Source: Janthinobacterium sp. J1-1 (GTDB lineage: Bacteria > Pseudomonadota > Gammaproteobacteria > Burkholderiales > Burkholderiaceae_D). From it: DNA of 64,000 nucleotides. Positions 36,742-47,466 of the stretch are shown one piece after another; position 1 is the stretch's first letter, and each line of letters begins with the position of its first letter. A program made the translations under genes and the position numbers. The stretch is taken from positions 6,014,001-6,078,000 of the forward strand of contig NZ_CP132339.1 in assembly GCF_030944405.1 (NCBI RefSeq), in the 5' to 3' direction. The notes under the pieces are model-generated. The model was not told the DNA's origin, ran no database searches, and was given only the letters and a program-made list of their open reading frames with translations.

Positions 36742-37674
36742 ATGTCCCGTCACCTGCCCCCGCTCGCCGCCCTGCATGCGTTTGAAGCGGCCGCCCGCCA
36801 TGAAGGCTTCCAGCGCGCCGGCGAAGAGCTGCATGTCTCGGCCGGCGCCATCGGCCACCATGTCCGGCAGGTCGAGGCCTGGCTGGGGGTGGCGCTGTTC
36901 CAGCGCCTGCCGCGCGGCGTGGTGCTGACCGGCGCCGGCCAGCGCTATGCGGCCGCGCTGGGGCCGGTGCTGAACCAGCTGGCCGAAGTGTCGGAGGCGG
37001 CGCGGCGCCAGGGCGACGACAAGGTGGTGACGGTGACGGCCACCAGTTCGCTCGTCTCGCGCTGGCTGATGCCGCGCCTGGGCCGGCTGCGCGACCGCCA
37101 TCCGCAGATCGAGCTGCGCGTGCTGGCCTCGATGCATCCGGTCGACCTGGCGCGGGACGGGGTCGACGTAGCGATACGGCTGGGGCCGGGCCGCTATCCG
37201 GGCCTGAAGGTGGATTTGCTGATGGAAGAACGGTTTTCGGCCGTCTGCAGTCCCGGCTTTCGCGCCAGCGCCGCCAAGCTGCGGCGACCTGCCGACCTGC
37301 TGCGCTATCCGCTGCTGCACGACGAACCGGAAGTGCACCTGGCCGGTGAGATCGACTGGGGCCGCTGGCTGCACAGCTGCGGCGTCGCCTACAGCGGCAA
37401 CAGCGGCGCGCGTTTTTCGCACACCTATTTATGCCTGGACGCCGCCGCCAGCGGCCAGGGCGTGGCGATCGCCGCCAGCCCCTTGATCGGCGACGACCTG
37501 CGCTCGGGCCGCCTGGTGCGCCTGTTCGAACACCAGGTGCTGGGCCCCCACTGCTACTACCTGCTGCGCTCGCCTCAGGCCGAGACGCGCCCGCTGGTGC
37601 ATGCCTTCTGCGAATGGCTGATCGCCGAAGCGCGGGCCGACCAGGAAACCGTGTGGCCGGAGGTCGACGCATGA
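36742..37674 (+). CDS. LysR family transcriptional regulator (GcvA-like)
   Basis: 310 aa from ATG 36742; TTG 36727 would add five residues. The N-terminal winged helix (~1-60) has LPPLAALHAFEAAARHEGFQRAGEELHVSAGAIGHHVRQVEAWLGVALFQR, with the GcvA-type LRxFEAAAR signature. The effector-binding domain follows at ~90-295 (VTVTATSSLVSRWLMPRLGRLRDRHP). Likely regulates the divergent EamA transporter gene and itself. Overlaps the next small gene by 4 nt. Confidence 0.9.
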   Translation: MSRHLPPLAALHAFEAAARHEGFQRAGEELHVSAGAIGHHVRQVEAWLGVALFQRLPRGVVLTGAGQRYAAALGPVLNQLAEVSEAARRQGDDKVVTVTATSSLVSRWLMPRLGRLRDRHPQIELRVLASMHPVDLARDGVDVAIRLGPGRYPGLKVDLLMEERFSAVCSPGFRASAAKLRRPADLLRYPLLHDEPEVHLAGEIDWGRWLHSCGVAYSGNSGARFSHTYLCLDAAASGQGVAIAASPLIGDDLRSGRLVRLFEHQVLGPHCYYLLRSPQAETRPLVHAFCEWLIAEARADQETVWPEVDA

Positions 37675-38015
37675 GTACGCGCGAGTTGGCGCGCAGCCGC
37701 CATTACATGGTCGAGCATGAATATGAATCGGCCTCGGTGACAGGGCCAAATGGCGTCAGGACGGTGATCGGCGAGTTTTATGGCGATCCGGCGGTGGCGC
37801 TGATCGATGCGCAGGAACGATGGTGCGCGGTGGCCGGTGCAGGGCTGATCGTGTGCCGCTTGGCGCCTGCTGGAACTTGCGTGGAATACTACAGACAGCC
37901 GGACGAGACCCTGTGGATCACCGGCTTGCGGCAAACGGGGCCGTTTGCGGTGGCACTGCAAGCCGAGGATGGCGGCATGACCATCCTCGACTTCGGCAAC
38001 GATCTTACAATTTGA
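37671..38015 (+). CDS. Hypothetical protein, 114 aa, translationally coupled to the LysR gene
   Basis: ATG 37671 overlaps the LysR stop in an ATGA junction. Small, soluble and probably beta-rich: [33 protein letters not shown], then [16 protein letters not shown] strands and [19 protein letters not shown]. No motif or family recognised, and no signal peptide. The coupling suggests it works with the regulator or responds to the same ligand. Its 3' end overlaps the convergent oligoribonuclease gene by 11 nt. Confidence 0.66.
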   Translation: MSTRELARSRHYMVEHEYESASVTGPNGVRTVIGEFYGDPAVALIDAQERWCAVAGAGLIVCRLAPAGTCVEYYRQPDETLWITGLRQTGPFAVALQAEDGGMTILDFGNDLTI

Positions 38016-38601
38016 TGAAATGCTCGCGGTAGTATTTCAGCTCTTCGATCGATTCGAGGATATCGGCCAGCGCCGTATGCTTCTGGTGCTTCTTGAAGCC
38101 GGTGGCGATTTCCGGTTTCCAGCGCTTGCACAGCTCTTTCAGGGTCGACACGTCGACGTTGCGATAGTGGAAGAACGCTTCCAGCTTCGGCATGCCGCGC
38201 ACCATGAAGCGGCGATCCTGGCCGATGGTGTTGCCGCACATCGGCGATTTACCGGCTGGCACGTACTTTTTCAGGAACGCGATCAGTTCCGCTTCCGCCT
38301 GCGCTTCCGTCACGGTCGAGGCCTTGACCTTGTCGATCAGGCCCGAGCGGCCATGGGTGCCCTTGTTCCAGGCGTCCATCTTGTTCAGGGTTTCGTCCGA
38401 CTGGTGGATCACGAACACGGGGCCTTCGGCCAGCAGGTTCAGGTGCATGTCGGTGACGACCACCGCCACTTCGATGATGCGGTCGGTGTCGGGCTCCAGG
38501 CCGGTCATTTCCATGTCGACCCAGACCAGGTTCATCTCGTTGGGACGGGCCGGCACGGCCGGTGCGGGGGAGGATGTGGATAAGTCGGTCGCTTGTGACA
38601 T
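38005..38601 (-). CDS. orn: Oligoribonuclease
   Basis: 198 aa, slightly longer than E. coli Orn because of an N-terminal Ser/Pro/Ala extension (~1-21). DEDDh motifs: exo[14 protein letters not shown] (D,E), exo[14 protein letters not shown] with the Asp, and exo[19 protein letters not shown] with His and Asp. It degrades 2-5-nt RNA oligomers, including pGpG from c-di-GMP turnover, which links it functionally to the Wsp/YajQ genes in this window. Divergent from the M48 protease gene. Confidence 0.96.
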   Translation of the reverse strand: MSQATDLSTSSPAPAVPARPNEMNLVWVDMEMTGLEPDTDRIIEVAVVVTDMHLNLLAEGPVFVIHQSDETLNKMDAWNKGTHGRSGLIDKVKASTVTEAQAEAELIAFLKKYVPAGKSPMCGNTIGQDRRFMVRGMPKLEAFFHYRNVDVSTLKELCKRWKPEIATGFKKHQKHTALADILESIEELKYYREHFIKL

Positions 38602-38656
38602 AATTCTCTCTTGGCCTAATCAACTGAATAATCAGCCATTTTCTCACAGGCACAGA

Positions 38657-39931
38657 ATGTATTCACTCGCGTTTTCGATTTTGTTTGTTTCCATCCTTGT
38701 TTTGACCCTGCTGGTGCGCTTCTGGCTCGCCTCGCGGCAGATCCGCCACGTGCTGGCCAACCGCGCCCGTGTACCGGCCGAATTTGCCGAAAAAATCGCC
38801 CTCGCCGCACACCAGAAGGCGGCCGACTACACGGTGGCCAGGACCAAGTTCGGCTTGCTGACCCTGCTGGTCGAATCGGCCGTGCTGGTCGCGTTTACCC
38901 TGCTCGGCGGCCTGCAATGGCTGGCGCTGCACCTGCAGGAACTGACGGGGCCGGGGATGTCCTACCAGATCGGCCTGATCGTCGCCTTTGTCGCCATCTC
39001 GGGGCTGGTCGACCTGCCGTTCGACTACTACCGCCAGTTCGTGCTGGAACAGCGCTTCGGCTTCAACACCATGCGCCGCGGCCTGTTTTTCATGGATATG
39101 CTCAAGGGCATGGGCCTGGGCGCCGTGATCGGCCTGCCGCTGCTGTGGGTGGTGCTGGCGCTGATGGACAAGTCCGGCGCCCTGTGGTGGTTCTACGCCT
39201 GGTGCGTATGGAGCGGCTTTCAGTTGCTGATGATGGTGCTCTATCCGACCGTGATCGCGCCGCTGTTCAACAAATTCACGCCGCTGGCCGACGAATCGCT
39301 GAAAAGCCGCATCGAAGGCCTGATGCAGCGCGTCGGTTTCGCCTCGAAAGGCCTGTTCGTGATGGATGGCTCGAAGCGCAGCGCCCACGGCAACGCGTAT
39401 TTTTCGGGCTTTGGCGCGAATAAACGCATCGTGTTTTTCGACACCCTGCTGTCGCGCCTGGCGCCGCATGAAATCGAAGCGGTGCTGGCGCACGAACTGG
39501 GCCATTTCAAGCTCAAGCATATCGTCAAGCGCATCGCCATGATGTTCGCCGTCTCGCTGGGTTTCCTTGCGCTGCTGGGCTATCTGAAGACCCAGCCCTG
39601 GTTCTATGCGGGCCTGGGCATCGATCCGATGGCGCTGGCGCTGACCGGCCAGCCGACGGACGCCATCGCCCTGCTGCTGTTCATGCTGGTGCTGCCGGTA
39701 TTTACTTTCCTGCTGGGCCCCTTGGCTTCGCTCAGCTCGCGCAAGCATGAATTCGAGGCCGATGCCTTTGCCGCCCGGCATACGCAGGCGGACGACTTGG
39801 TGTCGGCGCTGGTGAAAATGTACGAAGACAATGCCTCGACCCTGACACCCGACCCGCTGCACTCGGCCTTTTACGATTCGCACCCGCCGGCCAGCGTCCG
39901 CATCCGCCACCTGAAAGGGGCAACCGCATGA
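38657..39931 (+). CDS. M48 family metallopeptidase (CAAX protease-like, Ste24 type)
   Basis: 424 aa from ATG 38657; the frame is open far upstream, but only as a shadow of orn. The N-terminal membrane region has several helices ([41 protein letters not shown]; others to ~200). The catalytic zinc motif [13 protein letters not shown] (HExxH) is in the middle-to-late part, with the third ligand Glu in [13 protein letters not shown]. Inner-membrane protease of the Ste24/HtpX group, probably for membrane protein quality control. Overlaps phhB by 4 nt. Confidence 0.92.
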   Translation: MYSLAFSILFVSILVLTLLVRFWLASRQIRHVLANRARVPAEFAEKIALAAHQKAADYTVARTKFGLLTLLVESAVLVAFTLLGGLQWLALHLQELTGPGMSYQIGLIVAFVAISGLVDLPFDYYRQFVLEQRFGFNTMRRGLFFMDMLKGMGLGAVIGLPLLWVVLALMDKSGALWWFYAWCVWSGFQLLMMVLYPTVIAPLFNKFTPLADESLKSRIEGLMQRVGFASKGLFVMDGSKRSAHGNAYFSGFGANKRIVFFDTLLSRLAPHEIEAVLAHELGHFKLKHIVKRIAMMFAVSLGFLALLGYLKTQPWFYAGLGIDPMALALTGQPTDAIALLLFMLVLPVFTFLLGPLASLSSRKHEFEADAFAARHTQADDLVSALVKMYEDNASTLTPDPLHSAFYDSHPPASVRIRHLKGATA

Positions 39932-40293
39932 ACCTGCCACACACCTTCGAAGAACTGACCCTGCAAACTTGCGCCCCGCTGCAGCACGCCCTGAGCGAGG
40001 CCGGCATTGCCGCCCTGCTGCCGCTGCTGCCGGAATGGACGCTGCAGGAAGGCAAGCTGTGCCGCAGTTACGACTTCAAGAATTATTACCAGACCCTGGC
40101 GTTCGTCAACGCCCTGGCTTATATGACCCATACCCAAGATCATCACCCGGAGCTCATCATCACTTACAAAACCTGCGCCGTGCGCTACGACACGCACTCG
40201 GTCAACCAGGGCGCTGGCGGCCTGTCGGAAAACGACTTCATCTGCGCCGCCAGGGCCGATGCCATTTACGCCGGCCGACAGGTGGAAAAATGA
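39928..40293 (+). CDS. phhB: Pterin-4a-carbinolamine dehydratase
   Basis: 121 aa, family-typical. Active-site motif [23 protein letters not shown] (HHP plus later His), ending with [17 protein letters not shown]. It recycles 4a-hydroxytetrahydrobiopterin formed by phenylalanine hydroxylase. No phhA is nearby. Coupled by ATGA overlaps to the M48 gene before it and rsgA after it. Confidence 0.94.
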   Translation: MNLPHTFEELTLQTCAPLQHALSEAGIAALLPLLPEWTLQEGKLCRSYDFKNYYQTLAFVNALAYMTHTQDHHPELIITYKTCAVRYDTHSVNQGAGGLSENDFICAARADAIYAGRQVEK

Positions 40294-41195
40294 GCGATGC
40301 CAAGCTGACCGGCATCATCATCGCCGCCCATGGCCGCCACTACCTGGCCGACGTCGAGGGCGCCAAGCTGCAATGCGTCACGCGCGGCAAGAAGACCAAT
40401 GTGGCCGTCGGCGATATCGTGCACCTGACGCGCACCTCGAACGACCAGGCCGTGATCGACCGCATCGAAGAACGCAAGACCCTGCTGTACCGCTCGGACC
40501 AGTACAAATCGAAACTGCTGGCCGCCAACCTGACCCAGCTGTTCATCGTGGTGGCGACCGAACCCGGCTTTGCAGACGACCTGATCTCGCGCTCGCTGGT
40601 GGCGGCCGACGCGGCCGGCATCGAGGCGCGCATCATCCTCAACAAGACCGATGTGACGGCGTCGCTGGAGCGCGCCCGCGAACGCCTGCTGCCGTATTCC
40701 TCGATGGGCTACCCGGTCGATGAAGTGTCGGCCCGCGCCGAACCGGAACATGCGGTGGCGACGCTGTCGCCGCTGCTGGCGGGCCAGTCGTCGATCCTGA
40801 TCGGCCAGTCGGGCATGGGCAAGTCCTCGCTGATCAACCTGCTGGTGCCGGACGCCGATATCGCCGTGCGCGAAATTTCGGCCGCGCTCGACACCGGCAA
40901 GCACACGACCACCTTTACCCGTTTGTACACCTTGCCGGAACTGGGCCAGCACAGCTCCATCATCGATTCGCCGGGCTTCCAGGAATTCGGCCTGTATCAC
41001 CTGAGCGAAGGCATGCTGGAGCGCGCTTTCCGCGAATTCCAGCCCTACCTGGGCGGCTGCAAGTTCTACAACTGCCGCCACCTGATCGAGCCGCAATGCG
41101 CCATCCTGGACGCCGTGGCCGCAGGCAAGATCGCGAAGATGCGCCACACCCTGTATGGCCAGTTGCTGCATGAGTCGGCGCAGACACTGTACTGA
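40290..41195 (+). CDS. rsgA: Ribosome small subunit-dependent GTPase A
   Basis: 301 aa from ATG 40290. An OB-fold (~1-70) is followed by a circularly permuted GTPase: G4 LNKTD, G1 [13 protein letters not shown]2-region DTGKHTTT and G3 DSPGF. The C-terminal zinc finger is [18 protein letters not shown] (C-x6-H/C type). It checks 30S maturation. Third gene of the M48-phhB-rsgA coupled set. Confidence 0.96.
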   Translation: MSDAKLTGIIIAAHGRHYLADVEGAKLQCVTRGKKTNVAVGDIVHLTRTSNDQAVIDRIEERKTLLYRSDQYKSKLLAANLTQLFIVVATEPGFADDLISRSLVAADAAGIEARIILNKTDVTASLERARERLLPYSSMGYPVDEVSARAEPEHAVATLSPLLAGQSSILIGQSGMGKSSLINLLVPDADIAVREISAALDTGKHTTTFTRLYTLPELGQHSSIIDSPGFQEFGLYHLSEGMLERAFREFQPYLGGCKFYNCRHLIEPQCAILDAVAAGKIAKMRHTLYGQLLHESAQTLY

Positions 41196-41447
41196 TTTTC
41201 GAATTTCCCCCTCCTCACGACTCGGCTGGCGAAATTTAATTTCGCTGTCGAGCCTGCTTTCCGGATTTACTTCCAAAACCGTTCAACCTCGGATTTCTGC
41301 ATTTCATCGCGCCAATCCGGCATTTCGTCGCCTTCAACTGGTTTTCATGCACTGCGCTTGCTACCTTGGCACTGTCCCTGCCAGCGTGGCTGCCGGAGAC
41401 ACCACTGGTCCCACTCCCATCCGCATTTTCGATCACAAGGTGAAAAC

Positions 41448-41867
41448 ATGAAAACTTCCTTCCCGCGCACCCTCGCCCTCGGTGCCGTCGTTGCCATCCT
41501 CGGCCTGTCCGGTTTCAGCGCCAGCGCACTGGAGTTGGGCGAACAGGATACCGTCAAGGTATCGTCGGGCAAGGCCTACAAGCTGGCACCCCAGGAATTT
41601 TCCCAGTACGGCAGCACCTACCGGCTCGATACGGGCGACACGCTGGCGCTGCGCCAGCAGGTTAACCGCTATTTCACGCAGATCAAGGGCCAGCCTGAAG
41701 TGGAACTGTTCGGCCGCTCGCCTGGCGTATTTGAAACGGCCAGCGGCACGCGCCTGGAATTTCGCGACAATGCCGACGTGATCGCCATCACCGGCCTGCA
41801 GCAGCTGCCGGGCGCCGTCGCCCGCGCCGGCGACAAGCTCGACACCGTGCACTACGCGGCACGCTGA
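41448..41867 (+). CDS. Exported hypothetical protein, 139 aa
   Basis: Start ATG 41448 with AAGGTGA upstream. Signal peptide 1-28 (LALGAVVAILGLSGFSASA), then a small periplasmic domain: QDTVKVSSGKAYKLAPQEFSQYGSTYRLDTGDTLALRQQVNRYFTQ, ending in RLEFRDNADVIAITG. No Cys and no recognised family. Monocistronic by appearance; the 252-nt gap before it contains only a short palindrome (GCGAAAT-TTA-ATTTCGC, 41229-41245). Confidence 0.72.
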   Translation: MKTSFPRTLALGAVVAILGLSGFSASALELGEQDTVKVSSGKAYKLAPQEFSQYGSTYRLDTGDTLALRQQVNRYFTQIKGQPEVELFGRSPGVFETASGTRLEFRDNADVIAITGLQQLPGAVARAGDKLDTVHYAAR

Positions 41868-41993
41868 GCGGCGCCGCAATATCTGTCTTTTCAGCCGAAC
41901 AAAAGCACGCGATTGCAGCTTACAATGCCACCGGTAAGGCCCAGGGCGTGATGGACCGCAGGCCATCGTCCTGGCCACGGTGGAGGTGTTCGG

Positions 41994-44831
41994 ATGGAAA
42001 TGTTCGCGCTCGATGCTGAGCTGGCGCAATGGGCAACTGCCCTGCCGTCGCTGGACGGCGCGGCGCGCCTGCCCGTGCTGCTGCAGCTGTGCTGGCATCT
42101 GCGCCAGCGCGACTGCACGCGCGCGCTGGCGCTGGCCGAAGAGGCGCGCCGGCTGCTGCCGCAATCGGGCCTGAGCCCGGCGGCGCAGCAACTGGTGATG
42201 GCGCGATTGCAGCTGGTGCGGGCCGAAGTGCAGTGGCTGCATGGCGCGCTGGACGAGGCCGAAGCACTGGCCCAGGCCACGCATGCCTTGCTGTGCACGC
42301 ATGGTGAAGGCGCGGCATGCTTTGATGCGCACTGGCTGCTCGCCTCGATCGCGGTCGACCGCGGCGACCATGTACGCAACAGCGACCAACTGCAGACGGC
42401 GTCGGACCTGGCACGTCGCGCCGGCGACGCCATGCGCGCCAGCCTGGCCGATGCCGCCACCGCACGCTGGGCCGTGCTGCGCGATGGGCCGGCGGCGCAG
42501 GTGCGCTGGCGCGACCACTTCGGCGACGCGCCACTGCCGCTGCCGCTGGCGGCCTGGGTCCACGATTTTCGCGGCGGCATGGCCTTCGTGTCGCACGACC
42601 TGGGCGCGGCCGTCGGCCACTACATGCAAGCCTATGAAGCGGCGCTGGCCAGCGGACAGTTGCGTCCGGCCATCACGGCCGCCATCAATATCGGCGACTG
42701 CTTCAGCCATCTGAACGACCACCAGGCCGCGCTCGAATGGATGCAGTGCGCACTGGACCTGGCGCGCCCCACCCTGTGGCCGCGCAGCATCGGCGCCTGC
42801 CAGACGCATACGGCCGAAACCATGCGCAAGCTGGGCCGCCTGGACGCGGCCGGCGAACTGCTGCGCGAGGCGCTGGCCGTGCTGGCCCCCGTATCGGGCG
42901 CGCGCAGCTATGCCAATGCGCTGTTCTATCTCGGCGAGCTGAGCCTGGACCAGGGCGACTACGACATGGCGCTCGACGCCTTCAGCCGCCTGGCACAGCG
43001 CGCCGAGGCGCTGGACCAGGCCGATTTCCGCGGCAAGGCCCAGCGCGGCAGCGCCCACGCCCTGTCCTACCTGGACCGTCCCGACGACGCGCTGCTGGCC
43101 GCCGAACGCGCGCTGCAGCTGGCCAGCGCGCGCGGCGACGCCGTCAACCAGATGGCGGCGCTGCGCGTGCTGGCCATGCTGCATGCGCGCCACGACCTGC
43201 CGGCACCAACCGGCATGGCCGAGCCGAATCCGGCGCTGCACTATCTGCAGCAGGCGCTGCAGGTGGCGACGACAATCGACGGCTACGCGCCGCCGGGCGA
43301 GCTGCTCGATGCGCTGGCGCGCGAGTATGCCCATGCGGGCGACCATGCGCGGGCCTACGATATCGCGCTCGACGCGGGCGCCGCGCGCGAGCGCAGCCAT
43401 ACGCAGCAGGCCACCAACCGGGCCATCGCCATGCAGGTGCGTCACCAGACCGAACATGCCCGCTCGCAGGGCGATCATCACCGAGCACTTGCGGCCTCCG
43501 AAGCGCGCCGTGCGGCAATCCTGCAGCAGACCAGCGACACGCTGGAACGGCTGTCGGCCATCGGCCAGGAAATCACCACCCATCTCGACGCCGGCGCCGT
43601 GTTCCAGGTGCTCGACCGCCATGTGCACGCCTTGTTGCCCGTCAATACCTTCGCCGTCTACATGCTCGACGCGGCCGGCACGGCGCTGCGCCGCGCGCAC
43701 GGCATGGAGGCCGGCCTGCCGCTGCCGCACAATGCGATTCCGCTGTCGAATCCGCGCGCCTATTCGGTGCGCTGCCTGACCAACCGCAGCGAAGTGTATA
43801 TCGCGCAAGTCCCCTCCGGGCGCCACGCCTACACCGTGCCCGGCACCCAGCACAACCAGAGCGTGCTGTACGTGCCACTGATGGTCGGCGAGCGCATCCT
43901 TGGCGTGATGACGGTGCAAGCCTGCCATGCGCACGCCTATGGCGAGCGCGAACGGCTGATCTTTCGCACCCTGTGCGCGTATGGCGCGATTGCGCTCGAC
44001 AACGCCAATGCCTATCGCCAGCTGCAGGATGCGCAGGCGCAACTGGTGTCGCAGGAAAAACTGGCAGCCCTGGGCGCGCTGATGGCGGGCGTGGCGCATG
44101 AACTCAATACGCCGATCGGCAACAGCCTGCTGATCGCCAGCACCATGCAGCAAAAGACGGACGACGTGGCGCGCCTGATGAACGGCCCCGGCCTGCGCCG
44201 CTCGGACCTGGCCGCCTATATCGACGACGCCGGCAAGGCGTCCGCGCTGGTGATGCGGGGCCTGCACAGCGCGGCCGACCTGGTCAACAGCTTCAAGCAG
44301 GTGGCCGTCGACCGCACCACCGAGCAGCGCCGCCCGTTCGACCTGCTGCAGGTCAGCCATGAAATCATCGCCACCGTGATGAACCGCATCCGGAGCTCGG
44401 GCCACCGGATCGACACCGAGATCGCATTCGGCATCGGCATGGACAGCTATCCGGGGCCGCTGGGCCAGGTGATCACCAACCTGATCAACAACGCCCTGGT
44501 ACATGCGTTTGGCGAGCCCGGCAGCCTGCCTGGCGGCGGCCTGATGCGCCTGCAGGCCAGCGCCAGCGAGACGCGGGTGCGTATCGTGTTCGAGGACAAC
44601 GGCGGCGGCATCGCCGAGCAGCATCTGTCGCGCATCTTCGACCCTTTCTTTACCACCAGGCTGGGCCAGGGCGGCAGCGGGCTGGGCTTGTCGATCAGTT
44701 ACAACATCGTTACGGCCTTGCTGGGCGGCACGATCCAGGTGGCCAGCAGCCCCGCCGGCAGCCGTTTTACCCTCGACCTGCCACTGGTGGCGCCGCAATT
44801 CGATGGCGCCACGCCGCCGGCCATCTATTGA
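41994..44831 (+). CDS. TPR-GAF sensor histidine kinase, cytoplasmic
   Basis: 945 aa. Residues ~1-470 are helical TPR-like repeats (ALAEEARRLLPQSG, ALAQATHALL, repeated 'A.AL..A' patterns). A GAF domain lies at ~545-690 (IGQEITTHLDAGAVFQVLDRHVHALLPVNTFAVYML). The dimerisation/phospho-acceptor helix has EKLAALGALMAGVAHELNTPIGNSLL with H702, and the ATPase has N-box LINNALVH, G1 FEDNGGGI and G2 GGSGLGLSI. No membrane segment. No response regulator is adjacent, so it is an orphan kinase or uses a phosphorelay. Resembles the C-terminal half of large AfsK/ATPase-TPR-GAF-HK proteins without the kinase and AAA parts. Confidence 0.9.
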   Translation: MEMFALDAELAQWATALPSLDGAARLPVLLQLCWHLRQRDCTRALALAEEARRLLPQSGLSPAAQQLVMARLQLVRAEVQWLHGALDEAEALAQATHALLCTHGEGAACFDAHWLLASIAVDRGDHVRNSDQLQTASDLARRAGDAMRASLADAATARWAVLRDGPAAQVRWRDHFGDAPLPLPLAAWVHDFRGGMAFVSHDLGAAVGHYMQAYEAALASGQLRPAITAAINIGDCFSHLNDHQAALEWMQCALDLARPTLWPRSIGACQTHTAETMRKLGRLDAAGELLREALAVLAPVSGARSYANALFYLGELSLDQGDYDMALDAFSRLAQRAEALDQADFRGKAQRGSAHALSYLDRPDDALLAAERALQLASARGDAVNQMAALRVLAMLHARHDLPAPTGMAEPNPALHYLQQALQVATTIDGYAPPGELLDALAREYAHAGDHARAYDIALDAGAARERSHTQQATNRAIAMQVRHQTEHARSQGDHHRALAASEARRAAILQQTSDTLERLSAIGQEITTHLDAGAVFQVLDRHVHALLPVNTFAVYMLDAAGTALRRAHGMEAGLPLPHNAIPLSNPRAYSVRCLTNRSEVYIAQVPSGRHAYTVPGTQHNQSVLYVPLMVGERILGVMTVQACHAHAYGERERLIFRTLCAYGAIALDNANAYRQLQDAQAQLVSQEKLAALGALMAGVAHELNTPIGNSLLIASTMQQKTDDVARLMNGPGLRRSDLAAYIDDAGKASALVMRGLHSAADLVNSFKQVAVDRTTEQRRPFDLLQVSHEIIATVMNRIRSSGHRIDTEIAFGIGMDSYPGPLGQVITNLINNALVHAFGEPGSLPGGGLMRLQASASETRVRIVFEDNGGGIAEQHLSRIFDPFFTTRLGQGGSGLGLSISYNIVTALLGGTIQVASSPAGSRFTLDLPLVAPQFDGATPPAIY

Positions 44832-44883
44832 AGGCCGGCGTGGCGCGGCCAGCGTGGCCCGCCGAGCGTGGCGTGGCCGGTCT

Positions 44884-44912
44884 TTCCAATCTAAAAGCAA
44901 AACCCTTATAAT
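44884..44912 (+). promoter_or_regulatory. Probable promoter of the argF leader/argFG operon
   Basis: Perfect -10 TATAAT (44907-44912) with TTCCAA (44884-44889) 17 nt upstream. It would start transcription about 30 nt before the short leader ORF. Confidence 0.6.
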
Positions 44913-44950
44913 TGAACGGCTGACGTAGCCGCCATTGCATTATTTACAAC

Positions 44951-45064
44951 ATGGCAAACCGCACACAGCAGCGCGCCGGGCAGCAGCGCCCTCCGTACAG
45001 TGTCATCGACACGGAGGCAGGCCGGCGGGAAAGGCACGCCGCCGGCGGCCTGCGCATCTTCTAG
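44951..45064 (+). CDS. Candidate Arg-rich leader peptide upstream of argF
   Basis: A 37-codon ORF, ATG 44951 to TAG 45064, ending 9 nt before the argF start. Seven of 37 residues are Arg, including a CGG-CGG-GAA-AGG cluster (residues 25-28) with codons that are rare in this GC-rich coding style. This cluster lies in a strong RNA hairpin (CAGGCCGGCGG at 45018-45028 pairing with 45039-45052). The placement and composition are what an arginine-sensing leader or translational coupler would show. There is no clear ribosome binding site, and GC-rich DNA makes Arg codons common, so it may be chance. Confidence 0.35.
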   Translation: MANRTQQRAGQQRPPYSVIDTEAGRRERHAAGGLRIF

Positions 45065-45073
45065 TGGTCATTT

Positions 45074-45994
45074 ATGTCGACAAAAAAACCGATCAAGCAC
45101 TACCTCCAGTTCTCCGATTTCACATTGGAAGAGTACGACTATGTGATCGAACGCGCCCACCTGATCAAACGCAAGTTCAAGAACTACGAGATCTACCACC
45201 CCCTGATCGACCGCACCCTGGTGATGGTGTTCGAAAAGAACTCGACCCGCACCCGCCTGTCGTTCGAGGCCGGCATGCATCAGCTGGGCGGCGCCGCCAT
45301 CTACCTCAACACGCGCGACTCGCAGCTGGGCCGCGGCGAACCGGTGGAAGACGCCGGCCAAGTCATGTCGCGCATGTGCGACATCATCATGGTGCGCACC
45401 TTCGGCCAGGAAATCATCGAGCGTTTCGCCGCCAATTCGCGCGTGCCGGTGATCAATGGCCTGACCAATGAACACCACCCTTGCCAGGTATTCGCCGACA
45501 TCTTCACCTATATCGAACACCGCGGCTCGATCACCGGCAAGGTGGTCGCCTGGATCGGCGACGCCAACAACATGCTGTACTCCTGGCTGCAGGCGGCCGA
45601 AGTGTTCGGTTTCCACGTCAACGTGTCGACCCCAAAAGGCTATGACATCGACCTGGCGCAAGTCAAAACGGAACGCTACACGTTCTTTGACAACCCGTCC
45701 GACGCCTGCGAAGGCGCACACCTGGTCAACACCGACGTGTGGACCAGCATGGGCTACGAAGCGGAAAACGCGGCCCGGATCGCCGCCTTCGACGGCTGGA
45801 TCGTCGACGGCGCCAAGATGGCCCGCGCCGCGCCCGACGCGCTGTTCATGCACTGCCTGCCCGCCCACCGTGGCGAGGAAGTGGCCGCCGAAGTGATCGA
45901 CGGCCCGCAATCGGTGGTGTGGGACGAGGCGGAAAACCGCCTGCACGTGCAAAAAGCGCTGATCGAATATCTGTTGCTGGGCAAAATCGCATAA
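45074..45994 (+). CDS. argF: Ornithine carbamoyltransferase
   Basis: 306 aa. Carbamoyl-phosphate-binding EKNSTRTRLSFE (STRT), LTNEHHPCQVFAD (HPCQ region) and ornithine-binding ALFMHCLPAHRGEE (HCLP). It converts ornithine and carbamoyl phosphate to citrulline. 45 nt before argG in the same orientation, giving two consecutive steps to argininosuccinate. The ribosome binding site directly before ATG is weak, in line with possible coupling from the short upstream ORF. Confidence 0.97.
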   Translation: MSTKKPIKHYLQFSDFTLEEYDYVIERAHLIKRKFKNYEIYHPLIDRTLVMVFEKNSTRTRLSFEAGMHQLGGAAIYLNTRDSQLGRGEPVEDAGQVMSRMCDIIMVRTFGQEIIERFAANSRVPVINGLTNEHHPCQVFADIFTYIEHRGSITGKVVAWIGDANNMLYSWLQAAEVFGFHVNVSTPKGYDIDLAQVKTERYTFFDNPSDACEGAHLVNTDVWTSMGYEAENAARIAAFDGWIVDGAKMARAAPDALFMHCLPAHRGEEVAAEVIDGPQSVVWDEAENRLHVQKALIEYLLLGKIA

Positions 45995-46039
45995 AACAGC
46001 AGTACCGAAACAAACACCTCAACGACAACTGGAAGCATT

Positions 46040-47275
<1,236 letters not shown>

Positions 47276-47296
47276 TCCGGGCCTGTTTCGCTCGCC

Positions 47297-47321
47297 AAAA
47301 CCGCCTTCGGGCGGTTTTTTT
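47297..47321 (+). terminator. Terminator of argFG
   Basis: AAAACCGCC/GGCGG stem with a TTCG tetraloop (47306-47309) and seven T residues (47315-47321). Confidence 0.9.
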
Positions 47322-47466
47322 GTATCTGGAACGCACTCGGCAGTCAATTCCCTGCCAGTTGCCGCCACGCAGGCATGCCAGAACGCCCCATTGTGTGCGC
47401 CCGCGTGGCAAAATGCTGGAATGCAATGAAGTACAAGCAAGCTGACCTTATCGAACCGGAGCCCCC

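Noticed and set aside
41229..41245. Short palindrome GCGAAAT-TTA-ATTTCGC as a terminator of rsgA
   Set aside because: No T tract follows on either strand.
41155..41451. 98-codon ORF between rsgA and the exported protein
   Set aside because: Overlaps rsgA, has no ribosome binding site and low-complexity random composition.
41433..44900. Very long antisense ORF (1155 codons) over the histidine kinase, and similar ones opposite the RND, receptor and Wsp genes
   Set aside because: Composition and reading are shadows of strong plus-strand domains in high-GC DNA; products are Arg/His/Gln-rich without motifs.
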